From assembly GCA_029941885.1 (NCBI GenBank), contig JAPYTP010000050.1, positions 1-32,705 on the forward strand: a stretch of DNA of 32,705 nt, in the 5' to 3' direction. This stretch comes from Myxococcota bacterium (GTDB lineage Bacteria > Myxococcota_A > UBA9160 > UBA4427). The position numbers and the translations under genes were made by a program. Shown piece by piece: positions 17,077 through 25,529 of the stretch (the stretch's first letter is position 1; each line of letters begins with the position of its first letter). The notes under the pieces are model-generated. The model saw only the letters and a list, made by a program, of their open reading frames with translations, did no database searches and was not told the origin of the DNA.

Positions 17077-19535
17077 CGAACCGCACCCCCGGACTGAAGC
17101 TCATCGAGAAGCGCGACCGCCGCCGCCGTGTCCTCGAGTTCCGAGGAGGCGATCGCGAGTTCGAGCTGCTCGATCGCCTCGACGGGTCGGCCGAGAGCCT
17201 CGAGCGACCGGGCGAGCCCATGACGCGCATTCGCGACGTCGAAATTCGATTGGATCGTGGATTCGAAGTGGCTTCGGGCTTCGTCGTGATCCCCTCTGGC
17301 GAGCTCGATCCGCGCGAGTTCGAGCTGCGCGCGGGGTCCGCTGATTCCCTGGTAGCGCACCGCCCTCTTGGCCATCCGGTAGGCGGCCTCCTCGTCGACG
17401 GAGTCGTCCCGGCGCGAAATATCGACCAACTGCAGGGCGGCCCGGCCATGCCATGGGTGGTGAATCAGGAGCTCATGCAGGCGCATTGCCGCTTCGTCGT
17501 ACCGCTCCGCCTCGTAGAGGCCGTTGGCGGCAGCCATGAAGGCCCGTGCCGACAGCGGGTCGAGTTCCCGAGCGCGATCGAGGGCGACCAGGGCCTCATC
17601 GATCCGGCCCGCCGCGAAAAGCATCTCGCCGAGTTCCGTGTGCGCGGTCACGATCATCGGATTGAGTTCGATCGCCCGGGCCATGGCCGAGATCGCCAGG
17701 GGGATCTCCTGATCATCGAAGAGCAGCCTCGCATAGACGATCCACGGACCCGCCGATCCGGATTCACGATCGCGAACCGCGTCGGCCCGCTCGCGTGCCT
17801 CCCGCTCTCCGCCGGCTGCGCTCGCCAGAGCGATCCAGGATGAAAACGCCTCGAAGTGGCTCGACTCTTCGAGCCGCGGCGAACCCGCCAGATAGTCGCG
17901 CGCCGCTTCGGGTCCGCTGAGGATCGAGATATCCCTGGCCTGATCCGCGAGGGCGATCCCCGCCCAGTCCAGCTTGATCGCGAGTCGGGCTCGAGCCTTT
18001 TCGGCGAAGCCGTGCATGCCTGCCGAGGCTCCGGCGCGAGCCAGCAGGCGAATGGCATGCGGCTCGTCGGGCTGCCCCGAGAGAAAGAAGCTCAGCGTGT
18101 CGATCGCCCAGCTGATCCGGCCCTCTGCGAGCAGCATCCTGGCCAGGACCAGTCCCGCATCGGTCGCGGCCGCGTCGGATCGGAGGGCGTCCTGATAGAG
18201 ATCGGCCGCAAGATCGAACTCGCCCAGCTCGAGCGCCGCTCGGCCCGCCAGATAGCGAGCGGCTGGATTCGAGGGGAAGGTCTTGAATGCCTCTTGATAA
18301 TCCGAAAGCGCACCCGCCGGATCGCCCTGATCGAGCTTCATGCGCGCCCGCAAGAGCAGCCCCATCGCAGGCTCGTCGTCGAGGGATTCGATGATCCGGC
18401 TGGCACGCTCGAATTGTCTCGCTCGGACGTAGACATCCCCGATCCCAAAGCGGCTCTCCGGTGTCATTTTCCGCCAAGGCAACGCGGGATCGTCCGCCCT
18501 GACCCCCATCGCAACCTGCACGGCTCGATCGACCGCCTCCACCGTCCCCTCGAGGTCTTCTGCCGAAAGTCGGCTGTTTGCGAGGGCGAGCCACGAACTC
18601 GTGCGCCCACTCACGCGCGCCGTTTCCAGTAGCAACGCGTCCGCATCATCGTATCGATCGAGCCGAACATAGCGAGAGGCGAGTCCCTGTCGGAGCTGCT
18701 CGCGACCCGGATACAGAACCGCGAGTCCCTCGAGCAGGAGGGTCGCCTCCTCCACGCGCTCCATCCCGTCGAGAAACTCCGCCAGGGAGAAGATGATGTT
18801 GGGATCGGACGGATGGGTCACCCGGCATTCACGAAGCGCCCGCTCGGCCTCGTCCAGATCGCCGCGATCCTTCTCGAAGCGCGCAGCGGTCGCACAGAAC
18901 ACGGCACGCGCGTCGTCGCTTACACCGTCGCGCTGGAGGAGTCTTCGGAGATCGATGATCCGCTCGCGCGCGCTGTCCCAATCCTCGATCCTGATCAGCA
19001 GATTGAGCAGACGCTCGACCAGGCGAGCCTGGTCGGGAGACTCTGCGACGAGGATCTCCACATCCTCCACGGCGCTTTCCAGATCCAGCACGGACTCATA
19101 GGCATAGGCACGAAGCTCCCGAATCGATCGATTCTCGGGGTCTTGTTCCAGCAGACGAGTCGCCTGTGCAACGGCCTCCCGTTCGGCTCCGCCGTAAACG
19201 AGCGCGGTCACGTAGAGCGTCGAAACCATCGGCGGGGCGTCGACGCGCTGCATGGCCCGTTCGAGGGGCCAGACCGCGAGACTCTGCCGATGGGCCCCCA
19301 GCAGGGCGCGCGCGTAGGCAACGAGTGCGTCTGTGGGCGCGTGAGGCACGGAAACGAAGGGCCGAAGCGCATCCACCGCGTCGTCGAATCGGCCCGTGCG
19401 CAGGAGACCGCGTGCCTCTTCGAAAGACATCGCCTCTGCAGCCCCATCGGACCCCGGCGGAGGCTCGACGGCGGGGTCACACGAAACGGTCGAGACGATC
19501 AGCAGCAGACCGATTACGACCCGCAGGGATTTCAT
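17073..19535 (-). CDS. TPR-repeat lipoprotein, PrsT-like (right copy)
   Basis: This is an 820-residue protein. ATG 19535 is chosen because GGGGAG lies just upstream and it opens a compact signal ending in VSC (Cys19). From about residue 35 to the end it is a continuous array of TPR-type helix pairs ('LAGRAALELGEFDLAADLYQ', 'AHTELGEMLFAAGRIDEALV'). It is paralogous to the protein at 5191-7824 along most of its length, though clearly diverged. It lacks the G9 run. Length, lipobox and continuous TPR make-up recall PrsT of PEP-CTERM/exosortase systems, and a PEP-CTERM gene diverges from it across a 397-bp gap. PrsT identity is inference. It heads the three-gene right operon. Confidence 0.9.
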   Translation of the reverse strand: MKSLRVVIGLLLIVSTVSCDPAVEPPPGSDGAAEAMSFEEARGLLRTGRFDDAVDALRPFVSVPHAPTDALVAYARALLGAHRQSLAVWPLERAMQRVDAPPMVSTLYVTALVYGGAEREAVAQATRLLEQDPENRSIRELRAYAYESVLDLESAVEDVEILVAESPDQARLVERLLNLLIRIEDWDSARERIIDLRRLLQRDGVSDDARAVFCATAARFEKDRGDLDEAERALRECRVTHPSDPNIIFSLAEFLDGMERVEEATLLLEGLAVLYPGREQLRQGLASRYVRLDRYDDADALLLETARVSGRTSSWLALANSRLSAEDLEGTVEAVDRAVQVAMGVRADDPALPWRKMTPESRFGIGDVYVRARQFERASRIIESLDDEPAMGLLLRARMKLDQGDPAGALSDYQEAFKTFPSNPAARYLAGRAALELGEFDLAADLYQDALRSDAAATDAGLVLARMLLAEGRISWAIDTLSFFLSGQPDEPHAIRLLARAGASAGMHGFAEKARARLAIKLDWAGIALADQARDISILSGPEAARDYLAGSPRLEESSHFEAFSSWIALASAAGGEREARERADAVRDRESGSAGPWIVYARLLFDDQEIPLAISAMARAIELNPMIVTAHTELGEMLFAAGRIDEALVALDRARELDPLSARAFMAAANGLYEAERYDEAAMRLHELLIHHPWHGRAALQLVDISRRDDSVDEEAAYRMAKRAVRYQGISGPRAQLELARIELARGDHDEARSHFESTIQSNFDVANARHGLARSLEALGRPVEAIEQLELAIASSELEDTAAAVALLDELQSGGAVR

Positions 19536-19932
19536 TTTGACTCCCCTCGGGCAGGAGTTCGATCGAACGAACGAACGATGCCGTGTTCGGCCAACATCAC
19601 AGCCTGGCTGCGATTTTCTGATGGACAACGATGGAATGCCTCACGCAGAATGCTGGCAATGTACCGACGTCAACGCGGCAATGTCGATACCTGTGACACA
19701 TATCCCCCGTCCCAGACCACTCACATTATTCAGTGAATCTGGACGTAGGGCGTCTACATCCACGATCTGCTGCATTGCGCTTCTCTGCCGGGACGAGATC
19801 CCGGATGGAGGGCGAATCATGGATCATGCGGACCGATTCCGCCGGTCGAGACGAACCACCGAGGGCTCAAGAGATGAGTCGCTCTCACGCGTGAGTCCCT
19901 CGACTTCGAACACGAGCTGGAGATTCAGAAAG
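19536..19932. other. Divergent intergenic region between TPR-lipoprotein operon and right PEP-CTERM gene
   Basis: This 397-bp region should hold both promoters. It contains the word CCTGTGACAC at 19690-19699, shared with the equivalent left region, and a 6-bp hairpin (CCGGGA 19788-19793, TCCCGG 19799-19804, 5-nt loop) upstream of the PEP-CTERM gene. An open frame continues through it into the PEP-CTERM gene from 19396, but that extension overlaps the TPR gene and has no protein-like composition. No clear sigma-70 or sigma-54 promoter is visible. Confidence 0.55.
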
Positions 19933-21366
19933 ATGCGCAAATTCAGAGCCATCGCCATTCTTGCATTTCTCTCGCTCTGGGTGGCCGGCCCGAGCTTTTC
20001 CCAGGCCGTCGCCTACAGCGGAAAGCTTCAGATCGGCTTCGGCGACCAGGACAACGCCACCGGATTCCGCAGCAACAACGCGATGCCCATCTGTGCCGGG
20101 CTCGGACCCGCACAGAACCCGGGCACGGTCGGTACGACGGCCGGCACCCTCCTCGTCAACGCGCAGGGGACGGCGGTACCCGGTGCCGGCGGAGCGCTGA
20201 CGTTCCACGCGGCGGATCTGCCCACCGTGGGCGGAGCGCAAGAGAAGCAAACCGGTACCTGCGCCGTGGCCATCCCCGGCTTCGCGAATCCGCGAATCCG
20301 CAGCCGCACGCAGAACGGATCCGCAGCCTGGCCCGCCAAGAAGGGCCCGTTCACGAGCATGTTCACCACCCTCCCGGTGCCGGCCACTCCGACTGCGACC
20401 TACATGCTGTCGCTCGGCAATGGCAACCTCCAAGCCGTCACGAGTGGGACCTGGACGACGATGGCGACGCCGGGTGCGGCAGCCAATGTATTCAGCGGTC
20501 CCCACTTCAGTGCCGGCGTCCCGTTCCTCGGAGCGGGGCTGGGAGTCGAGCGTTTTCAACCGGGAGCGGGACGCTTCGGCGGCGGCGTACCCTATTCCGG
20601 TGGGGGCAACGTCCAGCTCGGGATCAACTTCGACACGATGACCCCGGGTGGCGCGACACTGATCCCCGGCGACTACGGCCTGGTCTCGTACGCAAACGGT
20701 TTCCTCCCATTCGGTCCGCAAATCTTCGGTACGGATGCCAAGGGTGTGAATATCGTCGGCCAGACAACGACCTCGATCTACACGTCGCTCTTCACATACA
20801 CCGCGGGCATCATCAACGGTCGACAGGACCACACCATCGCGGCTCGGACACCCGGTGGCACGACCAAGGACGCCCACGGCGCCATCCTGACGATCGGTGG
20901 CGGAAATACCGCGACTCCGGACGGCACGTTCATGCTCCCGATCGGCTCGATGACGAGCATTACCTTCGACTGTGTGACGATGATGCCCTTCGGCCCCTGC
21001 CCCCAGCTCATTTCGCCCGTGGCGGTCTCCGGTGCGTTCTTCGAGTGGACGACCGGTGCGGTGACACACACGGACAAGGTGGGTGACTTCACGACGATCC
21101 GGAAAGCTTCCGGCTTCGACGTCGCGGTCGGCACCGCCTCGTCGGTCGCCGGGGAGACCCGTCGCCTTCAGGTCGTTTCGCCCTGGGCCGCGACGATCCG
21201 ACCCGTCGGCGCCTTTGGCCTGCCGATCCCGGACCTCGGCTTCGGCGGACTCTCGATTTTGAGCATCGACATCATCCCGGTTCCGGAGCCCAGATCGCTT
21301 TCGATGCTCGGCTTCGGCGTGGCCGGGCTGATCGGTCTCGGTTCCGTGCGAAACCGCCGCGGCTAG
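19933..21366 (+). CDS. PEP-CTERM sorting domain protein (right copy)
   Basis: This 477-residue protein starts at ATG 19933, with GGAG about 9 nt upstream, and opens with the signal peptide MRKFRAIAILAFLSLWVAG, cleaved near 'SFSQA'. The body is rich in Gly, Thr and Pro with a few Cys. The tail has Pro-Glu-Pro at 451-453, a hydrophobic stretch containing the same 15 residues as the left copy ('LSMLGFGVAGLIGLG'), and the basic end RNRRG. Such tails direct processing by an exosortase, which must be encoded outside this window. The N-terminal 'Y.G.L.IGFGD' and C-terminal 'SPWAATI' to 'GFGGLSIL' blocks align with the left protein. A surface or extracellular matrix role is likely; the exact function is unknown. 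Confidence 0.93.
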   Translation: MRKFRAIAILAFLSLWVAGPSFSQAVAYSGKLQIGFGDQDNATGFRSNNAMPICAGLGPAQNPGTVGTTAGTLLVNAQGTAVPGAGGALTFHAADLPTVGGAQEKQTGTCAVAIPGFANPRIRSRTQNGSAAWPAKKGPFTSMFTTLPVPATPTATYMLSLGNGNLQAVTSGTWTTMATPGAAANVFSGPHFSAGVPFLGAGLGVERFQPGAGRFGGGVPYSGGGNVQLGINFDTMTPGGATLIPGDYGLVSYANGFLPFGPQIFGTDAKGVNIVGQTTTSIYTSLFTYTAGIINGRQDHTIAARTPGGTTKDAHGAILTIGGGNTATPDGTFMLPIGSMTSITFDCVTMMPFGPCPQLISPVAVSGAFFEWTTGAVTHTDKVGDFTTIRKASGFDVAVGTASSVAGETRRLQVVSPWAATIRPVGAFGLPIPDLGFGGLSILSIDIIPVPEPRSLSMLGFGVAGLIGLGSVRNRRG

Positions 21367-21642
21367 CAAGCGACCGCTCGACCCTCGCCACGCGCGCGGA
21401 GGAACGGCTGCGGCTCCTGGTCGGCTCGGGTCCGCTTGCGAACACGGGACCGATGCCCCTCGCCGAGATAGATCCTCGCCCATCCGAGCCGGGCCTGGAG
21501 CAGGACTACGGTTCAGCTTTGGACCCTGCGACGGGGGGCAGGGCTATCGTCCCTCCCCAGACGCGGAACACGAGCCGGATGACCGACGAACGTCGTGTCT
21601 CCGCCGACCTCGATCCGCGCCGCGAGGGGGAACCGAATCGCC
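21367..21642. other. Intergenic gap before the catabolic operon
   Basis: No convincing coding frame, strong terminator or repeat is seen in these 276 bp. They presumably hold the end of the PEP-CTERM transcript and the promoter of the operon starting at 21643. Confidence 0.5.
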
Positions 21643-22458
21643 ATGGCGTCCAAGAATCACGGCATCCACGCGGCCGCCTATCAGGCGCTCCACTTCACTC
21701 GGGAGGGCGACGTCCTGTGCGTCACGATCGATCATCCGACGAGCCCGCTCAACGCCGTCGACGATCTGCTTCACGAAGAGTTCACCCGACTGTTCTGCGA
21801 TTTGAAGCGCGAAAAAGAAGCGCGCGCGGTTCTGATCATCGGTGCCGGCCGTGCCTTCAGCGCCGGCGGCGACTTCGACTGGTTCCCGACGCTCGACAAC
21901 CTCGAGCGTCTCGAAGAATTGCGGCGCGACGCGAAACAGATGATCTGGGATCTGCTCGATATCCCGATCCCGATCGTGGCCGCGATCAACGGCCCAGCCG
22001 TGGGCCTTGGCGCCTCGATCGCACTGCTCTGCGACACGATCTTCATCGCCGAATCGGCCCACGTCGCCGACCCGCATGTCCTGGTGGGAATCGTGGCAGG
22101 CGACGGCGGGGCCGCCATCTGGCCCCTGGCCGTAGGCCCCGCCCGCGCAAAACAGTACCTGATGACGGGCGATCCGGTCCCGGCGGTAGAAGCCGAGCGG
22201 ATCGGCCTCGTCAACCGGGTCGTTCCCGACGACGCGCTTCGCGACGAGGCGCTCGCCTTCGCAAGGCGCCTTGCAGCGGGCGCACCTCTCGCGATTCAGT
22301 ACACGAAGCAATCCGTCAACAAGGTCGTAAAAGAAGCACTCAATCTGGCTTTCGATGCGTCGACCGCCCTCGAAATCGTGACGTTCCAGAGCGAAGATCA
22401 CGGCGAGGCACTCCGCGCGTTGCGCGAGAAACGAAAACCGGTCTTTCGCGGTCGTTAA
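21643..22458 (+). CDS. Enoyl-CoA hydratase/isomerase (crotonase) family protein
   Basis: ATG 21643 with upstream GAGGGGG gives 271 residues, the normal crotonase length. The oxyanion-hole segments are present: 'GAGRAFSAGGDF' (67-78) and 'NGPAVGLGASIALLCD' (116-131). The two catalytic glutamates of enoyl-CoA hydratase are replaced by Ser125 and His145 ('ADPHVLVG'); a nearby Asp154 in 'VAGDGG' could act as acid/base. This enzyme may therefore be an isomerase, hydrolase or other crotonase rather than a classic hydratase. It heads a plus-strand operon of flavin and acyl-CoA enzymes and probably handles a CoA thioester in fatty-acid, aromatic or steroid-like degradation. Confidence 0.92.
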   Translation: MASKNHGIHAAAYQALHFTREGDVLCVTIDHPTSPLNAVDDLLHEEFTRLFCDLKREKEARAVLIIGAGRAFSAGGDFDWFPTLDNLERLEELRRDAKQMIWDLLDIPIPIVAAINGPAVGLGASIALLCDTIFIAESAHVADPHVLVGIVAGDGGAAIWPLAVGPARAKQYLMTGDPVPAVEAERIGLVNRVVPDDALRDEALAFARRLAAGAPLAIQYTKQSVNKVVKEALNLAFDASTALEIVTFQSEDHGEALRALREKRKPVFRGR

Positions 22459-22502
22459 CCCCCATCCGAACTGCGACCGGTCCGACTCGAGGAGACGATC
22501 AC

Positions 22503-23168
22503 GTGGCACCACCCGATCTCTACGAAGCGATGAGTACGTTGCGCGCGGTTCGTCGATTGAAACCCGATCCCATCCCCGACGACAAACTCGAGCGGGTGCT
22601 CGAAGCCGCCTCCTGGGCGCCCACCGGTGGCAATGTCCAGCCGTGGAGGGTGCTCGTCGTGCGCGATCGCGCCAAGATGTCCCGGCTCGGAGAACTCTAC
22701 GCGGCGCAATGGCACGCCTACGCCGAGGGACATCTGAAGGCGATCGCAAACGCTCCGAAGACGATCCGAGTCGCGACCGAAAAGATGCTCGGCGCCGGGG
22801 ACTACCTGGCAGACCACTTTGCGAAGACACCGGTGCTGCTGATTTTCTGCTTCAATCCGAAGAACATGGCAATCACCGACGCCCGCCTCGACCGGATCTC
22901 GGTCGTCGGGGGAGCCTCTATCTATCCGGCGGTTCAGAACGCGCTTCTCGCCTGCCGCGCGGAGGGCCTGGGATGTGTGTTGACGACCCTGCTCTGCTCG
23001 GAAGAAGCCGCCGTCCGAGATCTCCTCGCGATCCCGGAGCCCTGGGGAACCGCGGCGGCGATCCCGATCGGAACCCCGGTCCTCGGCGGCCACGGTCCGA
23101 TCTCCCGTCGACCCGTCTCGAAGCTCGCCTTCGCGGATACCTGGGCCGAGCCCTTCCGGGGCGAATGA
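22503..23168 (+). CDS. Nitroreductase family flavoprotein
   Basis: GTG 22503 has GAGGAG 8 nt upstream; the result is 221 residues, a typical length. The N-terminal 'LRAVRRLKPDPIPDD' and 'ASWAPTGGNVQPWRVLVV' are the FMN-binding signature of the nitroreductase fold. 'GASIYPAVQNALLACRAEGLGCVLTT' is the second conserved block. Members are FMN-dependent NAD(P)H oxidoreductases acting on nitroaromatics, quinones, enones or other electrophiles. The start lies 44 nt after the crotonase stop and the stop 6 nt before the acyl-CoA dehydrogenase start, so it is part of a catabolic operon and may reduce an unsaturated or oxidised intermediate. The substrate cannot be read from the sequence. Confidence 0.93.
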   Translation: MAPPDLYEAMSTLRAVRRLKPDPIPDDKLERVLEAASWAPTGGNVQPWRVLVVRDRAKMSRLGELYAAQWHAYAEGHLKAIANAPKTIRVATEKMLGAGDYLADHFAKTPVLLIFCFNPKNMAITDARLDRISVVGGASIYPAVQNALLACRAEGLGCVLTTLLCSEEAAVRDLLAIPEPWGTAAAIPIGTPVLGGHGPISRRPVSKLAFADTWAEPFRGE

Positions 23169-23174
23169 CTCTCG

Positions 23175-24356
23175 ATGTACTTCACTGAAGAACCCGAACA
23201 TATCCGGCAACTCCGCGAAACCCTCGCGCGCTTCGTCGCGGACGAAATCTCACCCGAGCTTCGCCGACAGCTCGACCGTGAGCATCGCTTCCCGCCCGAA
23301 CTCTTTCGCAAACTCGCCGATCTGGGCGTGTGCGGTCTGACGATCGACGAGGCCTATGGGGGGCAGGGACGCGACCTGGTCGCCGCGGTGGCGGTCATCG
23401 AAGAATTGTGTCGCGGCGGCGCGTTCCTCGCCGGTCCCTATATCCACTGTGCGTTCTACGGCGGCATGAACCTCTCGGAGAATGGCTCCGAGGAACAGAA
23501 ACAGCGATATCTGCCGCGCCTGGCCACCGGCGACCTGCTCTTCGCGTACGGCCTATCAGAGCCCGAAGTCGGCGGTGATCTCGCCAGCGTCACGACGACC
23601 GCGGAGAAGACCCCCGACGGTCGGCACATCCGGATCAACGGCTTCAAGCGCTGGTGCACCGGCGCAGATTGGGTCGACTACATCTATTGCCTCGTGCGCA
23701 GCGGGCCCGAGGAAGACCGCTACCGCAATCTCTCCTTCGTGCTGGTGCCACCAGACCTGCCTGGCGTCCAGGTGAATCCGATCGAACATTCGAACCTTCG
23801 CTACACGCTCTCGAGCGACGTGATCTTCCAGGACGTCGAGGTCCCGATCGAGAACGTGGTCGGCGGAGAGCAGGCCTGGAACCGGGGCTGGAATCTTCTC
23901 GCCGGCAAGGCCCTCGATGTCGAGAAAATCGAGATCAGCGCCGTCACCTTCGGGATCGCCCAGGCCGCGGTCGAAGAGGCCTGGGAATACGCGGGACAGC
24001 GGCGCCAGTTCGGAAAACCGATCTCCGCCCATCAAGCGATCCGCCACGATCTCGCGGAAGCGCGGACGAAGCTCGAAGCGTGCCGATTGATGCTCTACCG
24101 CGCGGCCTGGCTCGCCCAGGAGGACAAACCGTGCTCGGTCGAGACCTCCATGGCGAAGCTCTTCGTTGCGGACACCGCGGTCGAGATCGCGATCACCTGC
24201 CAGCGTGTGCTCGGCGCCTATGGCCTCGCCGAGGGTCACGACATGGAGCGACATGTGCGCGACCTGCTCGGCATGCCGATCGTCGGGGGCTCCTCGAACA
24301 TGCAGAAGAACAACATCGCCAATCGCCTGGGACTGGCGACGGGGGAGGCAGGGTGA
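23175..24356 (+). CDS. Acyl-CoA dehydrogenase with isovaleryl-type catalytic Glu position
   Basis: This is 393 residues with the full acyl-CoA dehydrogenase layout: helical N-domain (YGGQGRDLVAAVAVIEEL), beta domain ('LSEPEVGGDLASVTTTA', 'GFKRWCTGADWVDYI') and C-terminal helices ('RRQFGKPISAHQAIRHDLAE'). FAD oxidises the alpha-beta bond of an acyl-CoA. The usual catalytic Glu near the C-terminus (the EGT motif) is replaced by 'VGGSSNMQ'. Instead Glu250 in 'ALDVEKIEIS' aligns with the Glu used by isovaleryl-CoA and long-chain dehydrogenases on another helix. This suggests a branched or bulky substrate, which is inference. The stop overlaps the next GTG as GTGA. Confidence 0.95.
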   Translation: MYFTEEPEHIRQLRETLARFVADEISPELRRQLDREHRFPPELFRKLADLGVCGLTIDEAYGGQGRDLVAAVAVIEELCRGGAFLAGPYIHCAFYGGMNLSENGSEEQKQRYLPRLATGDLLFAYGLSEPEVGGDLASVTTTAEKTPDGRHIRINGFKRWCTGADWVDYIYCLVRSGPEEDRYRNLSFVLVPPDLPGVQVNPIEHSNLRYTLSSDVIFQDVEVPIENVVGGEQAWNRGWNLLAGKALDVEKIEISAVTFGIAQAAVEEAWEYAGQRRQFGKPISAHQAIRHDLAEARTKLEACRLMLYRAAWLAQEDKPCSVETSMAKLFVADTAVEIAITCQRVLGAYGLAEGHDMERHVRDLLGMPIVGGSSNMQKNNIANRLGLATGEAG

Positions 24357-25528
24357 GCGAGGTCCGATCCGACGTCGGCGGCCACGGGGGAACTCGTGGC
24401 GCCGCGCACGAAATCTCGTCCACGCTGCGCGAGCGCGCCGACGAAATCGAAGAGGCGCGCCGACTTCCAACGGACCTCTCGAATCGATTCGCCGCGGCGG
24501 GCTTCTATCGGATGTGCGTCCCGGAGACCTACGGGGGCCTCGAACTCCCGCCCTTCGAAACGATGGAGACGATCGAGATTCTCGCGCGCGCCGACGCGGC
24601 CGCCGCCTGGTGCGTCTTCATCGGTGCCACCTCGGGAACGGTGCTGGCGATGTTGCCCGAATCGGCGGCGCGCGAGATCTTCTCCCGACCGGAAACGATG
24701 CTCGCGGGTGTCTTCGCGCCTCGGGGCAAGGCGGTCGTCGCCCAGGGTGGGTTCCGCGTCGATGGGCAATGGCAGTGGGGAAGTGGGACGCAGAATGCGG
24801 ACTGGATCCTGGCGGGCTGCCAGGTGATCCGAGACGGGGAACCGGAGCGGCTGCGCAACGGCACCCCGCGTTCACGCATGATGCTCGTCCCGGCGGATCA
24901 GGTCGAATTCCTCGACACCTGGTACGTATCCGGCCTCGTGGGAACCGGGAGCACCGACTTCGCGATCCGCGACACCTTCGTCGGTAACGATCGCGCGGTC
25001 GGAATCGGCGTCGACGGTCCCCTGCCCGGGCCCCTCTACGCATTTCCGCAATTCGGATTGCTCGGCATGGGCATCGCAGCGGTCGCGCTGGGACTCGCCC
25101 GTGCCGCGATCGACGAAGTCGTCGAGATCGCTGGGGGCAAGACGCCGTCCGGAAGTGCCCGGCCCCTCGCGGCGCGTCCAGCCGCACAGAGCGAAGTCTC
25201 ACGAGCCGAAGCCACCCTTCGCTCGGCAAGAGCTTTCTACTACGAGGCGATCGGCGAAGCGTGGCAGGAAGCGATCGAAGGTAATCTCAGCACCGATCGA
25301 AGGCGCGATATCCGATTGGCGACCACCCACGCGACCCACGCCTGCGCAGAAGCCGTCGATCGCATGTACCACCTCGGCGGAGGAACCTCGGTATATCGGC
25401 GATCTCCCCTGCAGCGGATCTTTCGCGATATCCATGTCGCGACGCAGCACATGATGGTCGGTCCTTCTACCCTCGAGCTGACCGGGCGACTCCTGCTCGG
25501 CCTCGAAACCGACCTCGCGGTACTCTGA
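24353..25528 (+). CDS. Acyl-CoA-dehydrogenase-fold flavin monooxygenase (group D, HsaA/DszC-like)
   Basis: This 391-residue protein starts at GTG 24353, overlapping the previous stop, with GGGGGAGG just upstream. It has the N-terminal acyl-CoA dehydrogenase helices ('LSNRFAAAGFYRMCVPETYGG') and central beta domain ('GQWQWGSGTQNADWILAG'). Its C-terminal half is of type 2 (PF08028-like), with 'MYHLGGGTSVYRRSPLQRIFRDIH' split across helices and 'QHMMVG' at the end of the core. Members of this group, such as HsaA of steroid degradation and DszC, are usually two-component flavin-dependent monooxygenases that take reduced flavin from a separate reductase; the nitroreductase upstream is a possible source, which is speculation. 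Some relatives are true dehydrogenases. Confidence 0.9.
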   Translation: MSEVRSDVGGHGGTRGAAHEISSTLRERADEIEEARRLPTDLSNRFAAAGFYRMCVPETYGGLELPPFETMETIEILARADAAAAWCVFIGATSGTVLAMLPESAAREIFSRPETMLAGVFAPRGKAVVAQGGFRVDGQWQWGSGTQNADWILAGCQVIRDGEPERLRNGTPRSRMMLVPADQVEFLDTWYVSGLVGTGSTDFAIRDTFVGNDRAVGIGVDGPLPGPLYAFPQFGLLGMGIAAVALGLARAAIDEVVEIAGGKTPSGSARPLAARPAAQSEVSRAEATLRSARAFYYEAIGEAWQEAIEGNLSTDRRRDIRLATTHATHACAEAVDRMYHLGGGTSVYRRSPLQRIFRDIHVATQHMMVGPSTLELTGRLLLGLETDLAVL

Positions 25529-25529
25529 G

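Noticed and set aside
15556..17097. 513-residue plus-strand open frame
   Set aside because: It lies antisense to the sulfatase-like gene, has no domain-like motifs and is a high-GC shadow.
19396..19932. N-terminal extension of the right PEP-CTERM protein
   Set aside because: It overlaps the TPR lipoprotein gene and its leader, and a proper signal peptide begins at 19933.
3462..21366. Composite transposon explaining the inverted symmetry
   Set aside because: No transposase, integrase or terminal insertion sequence is seen, and the paralogues are too diverged for a recent inverted duplication.
19885..21483. 532-residue minus-strand open frame
   Set aside because: It is antisense to the right PEP-CTERM gene, rich in Arg, Gly and Asp with no recognisable fold, and has the composition of a shadow frame.
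21544..22830. 428-residue minus-strand open frame
   Set aside because: It is antisense to the crotonase and nitroreductase genes, both of which have strong family motifs and ribosome binding sites.
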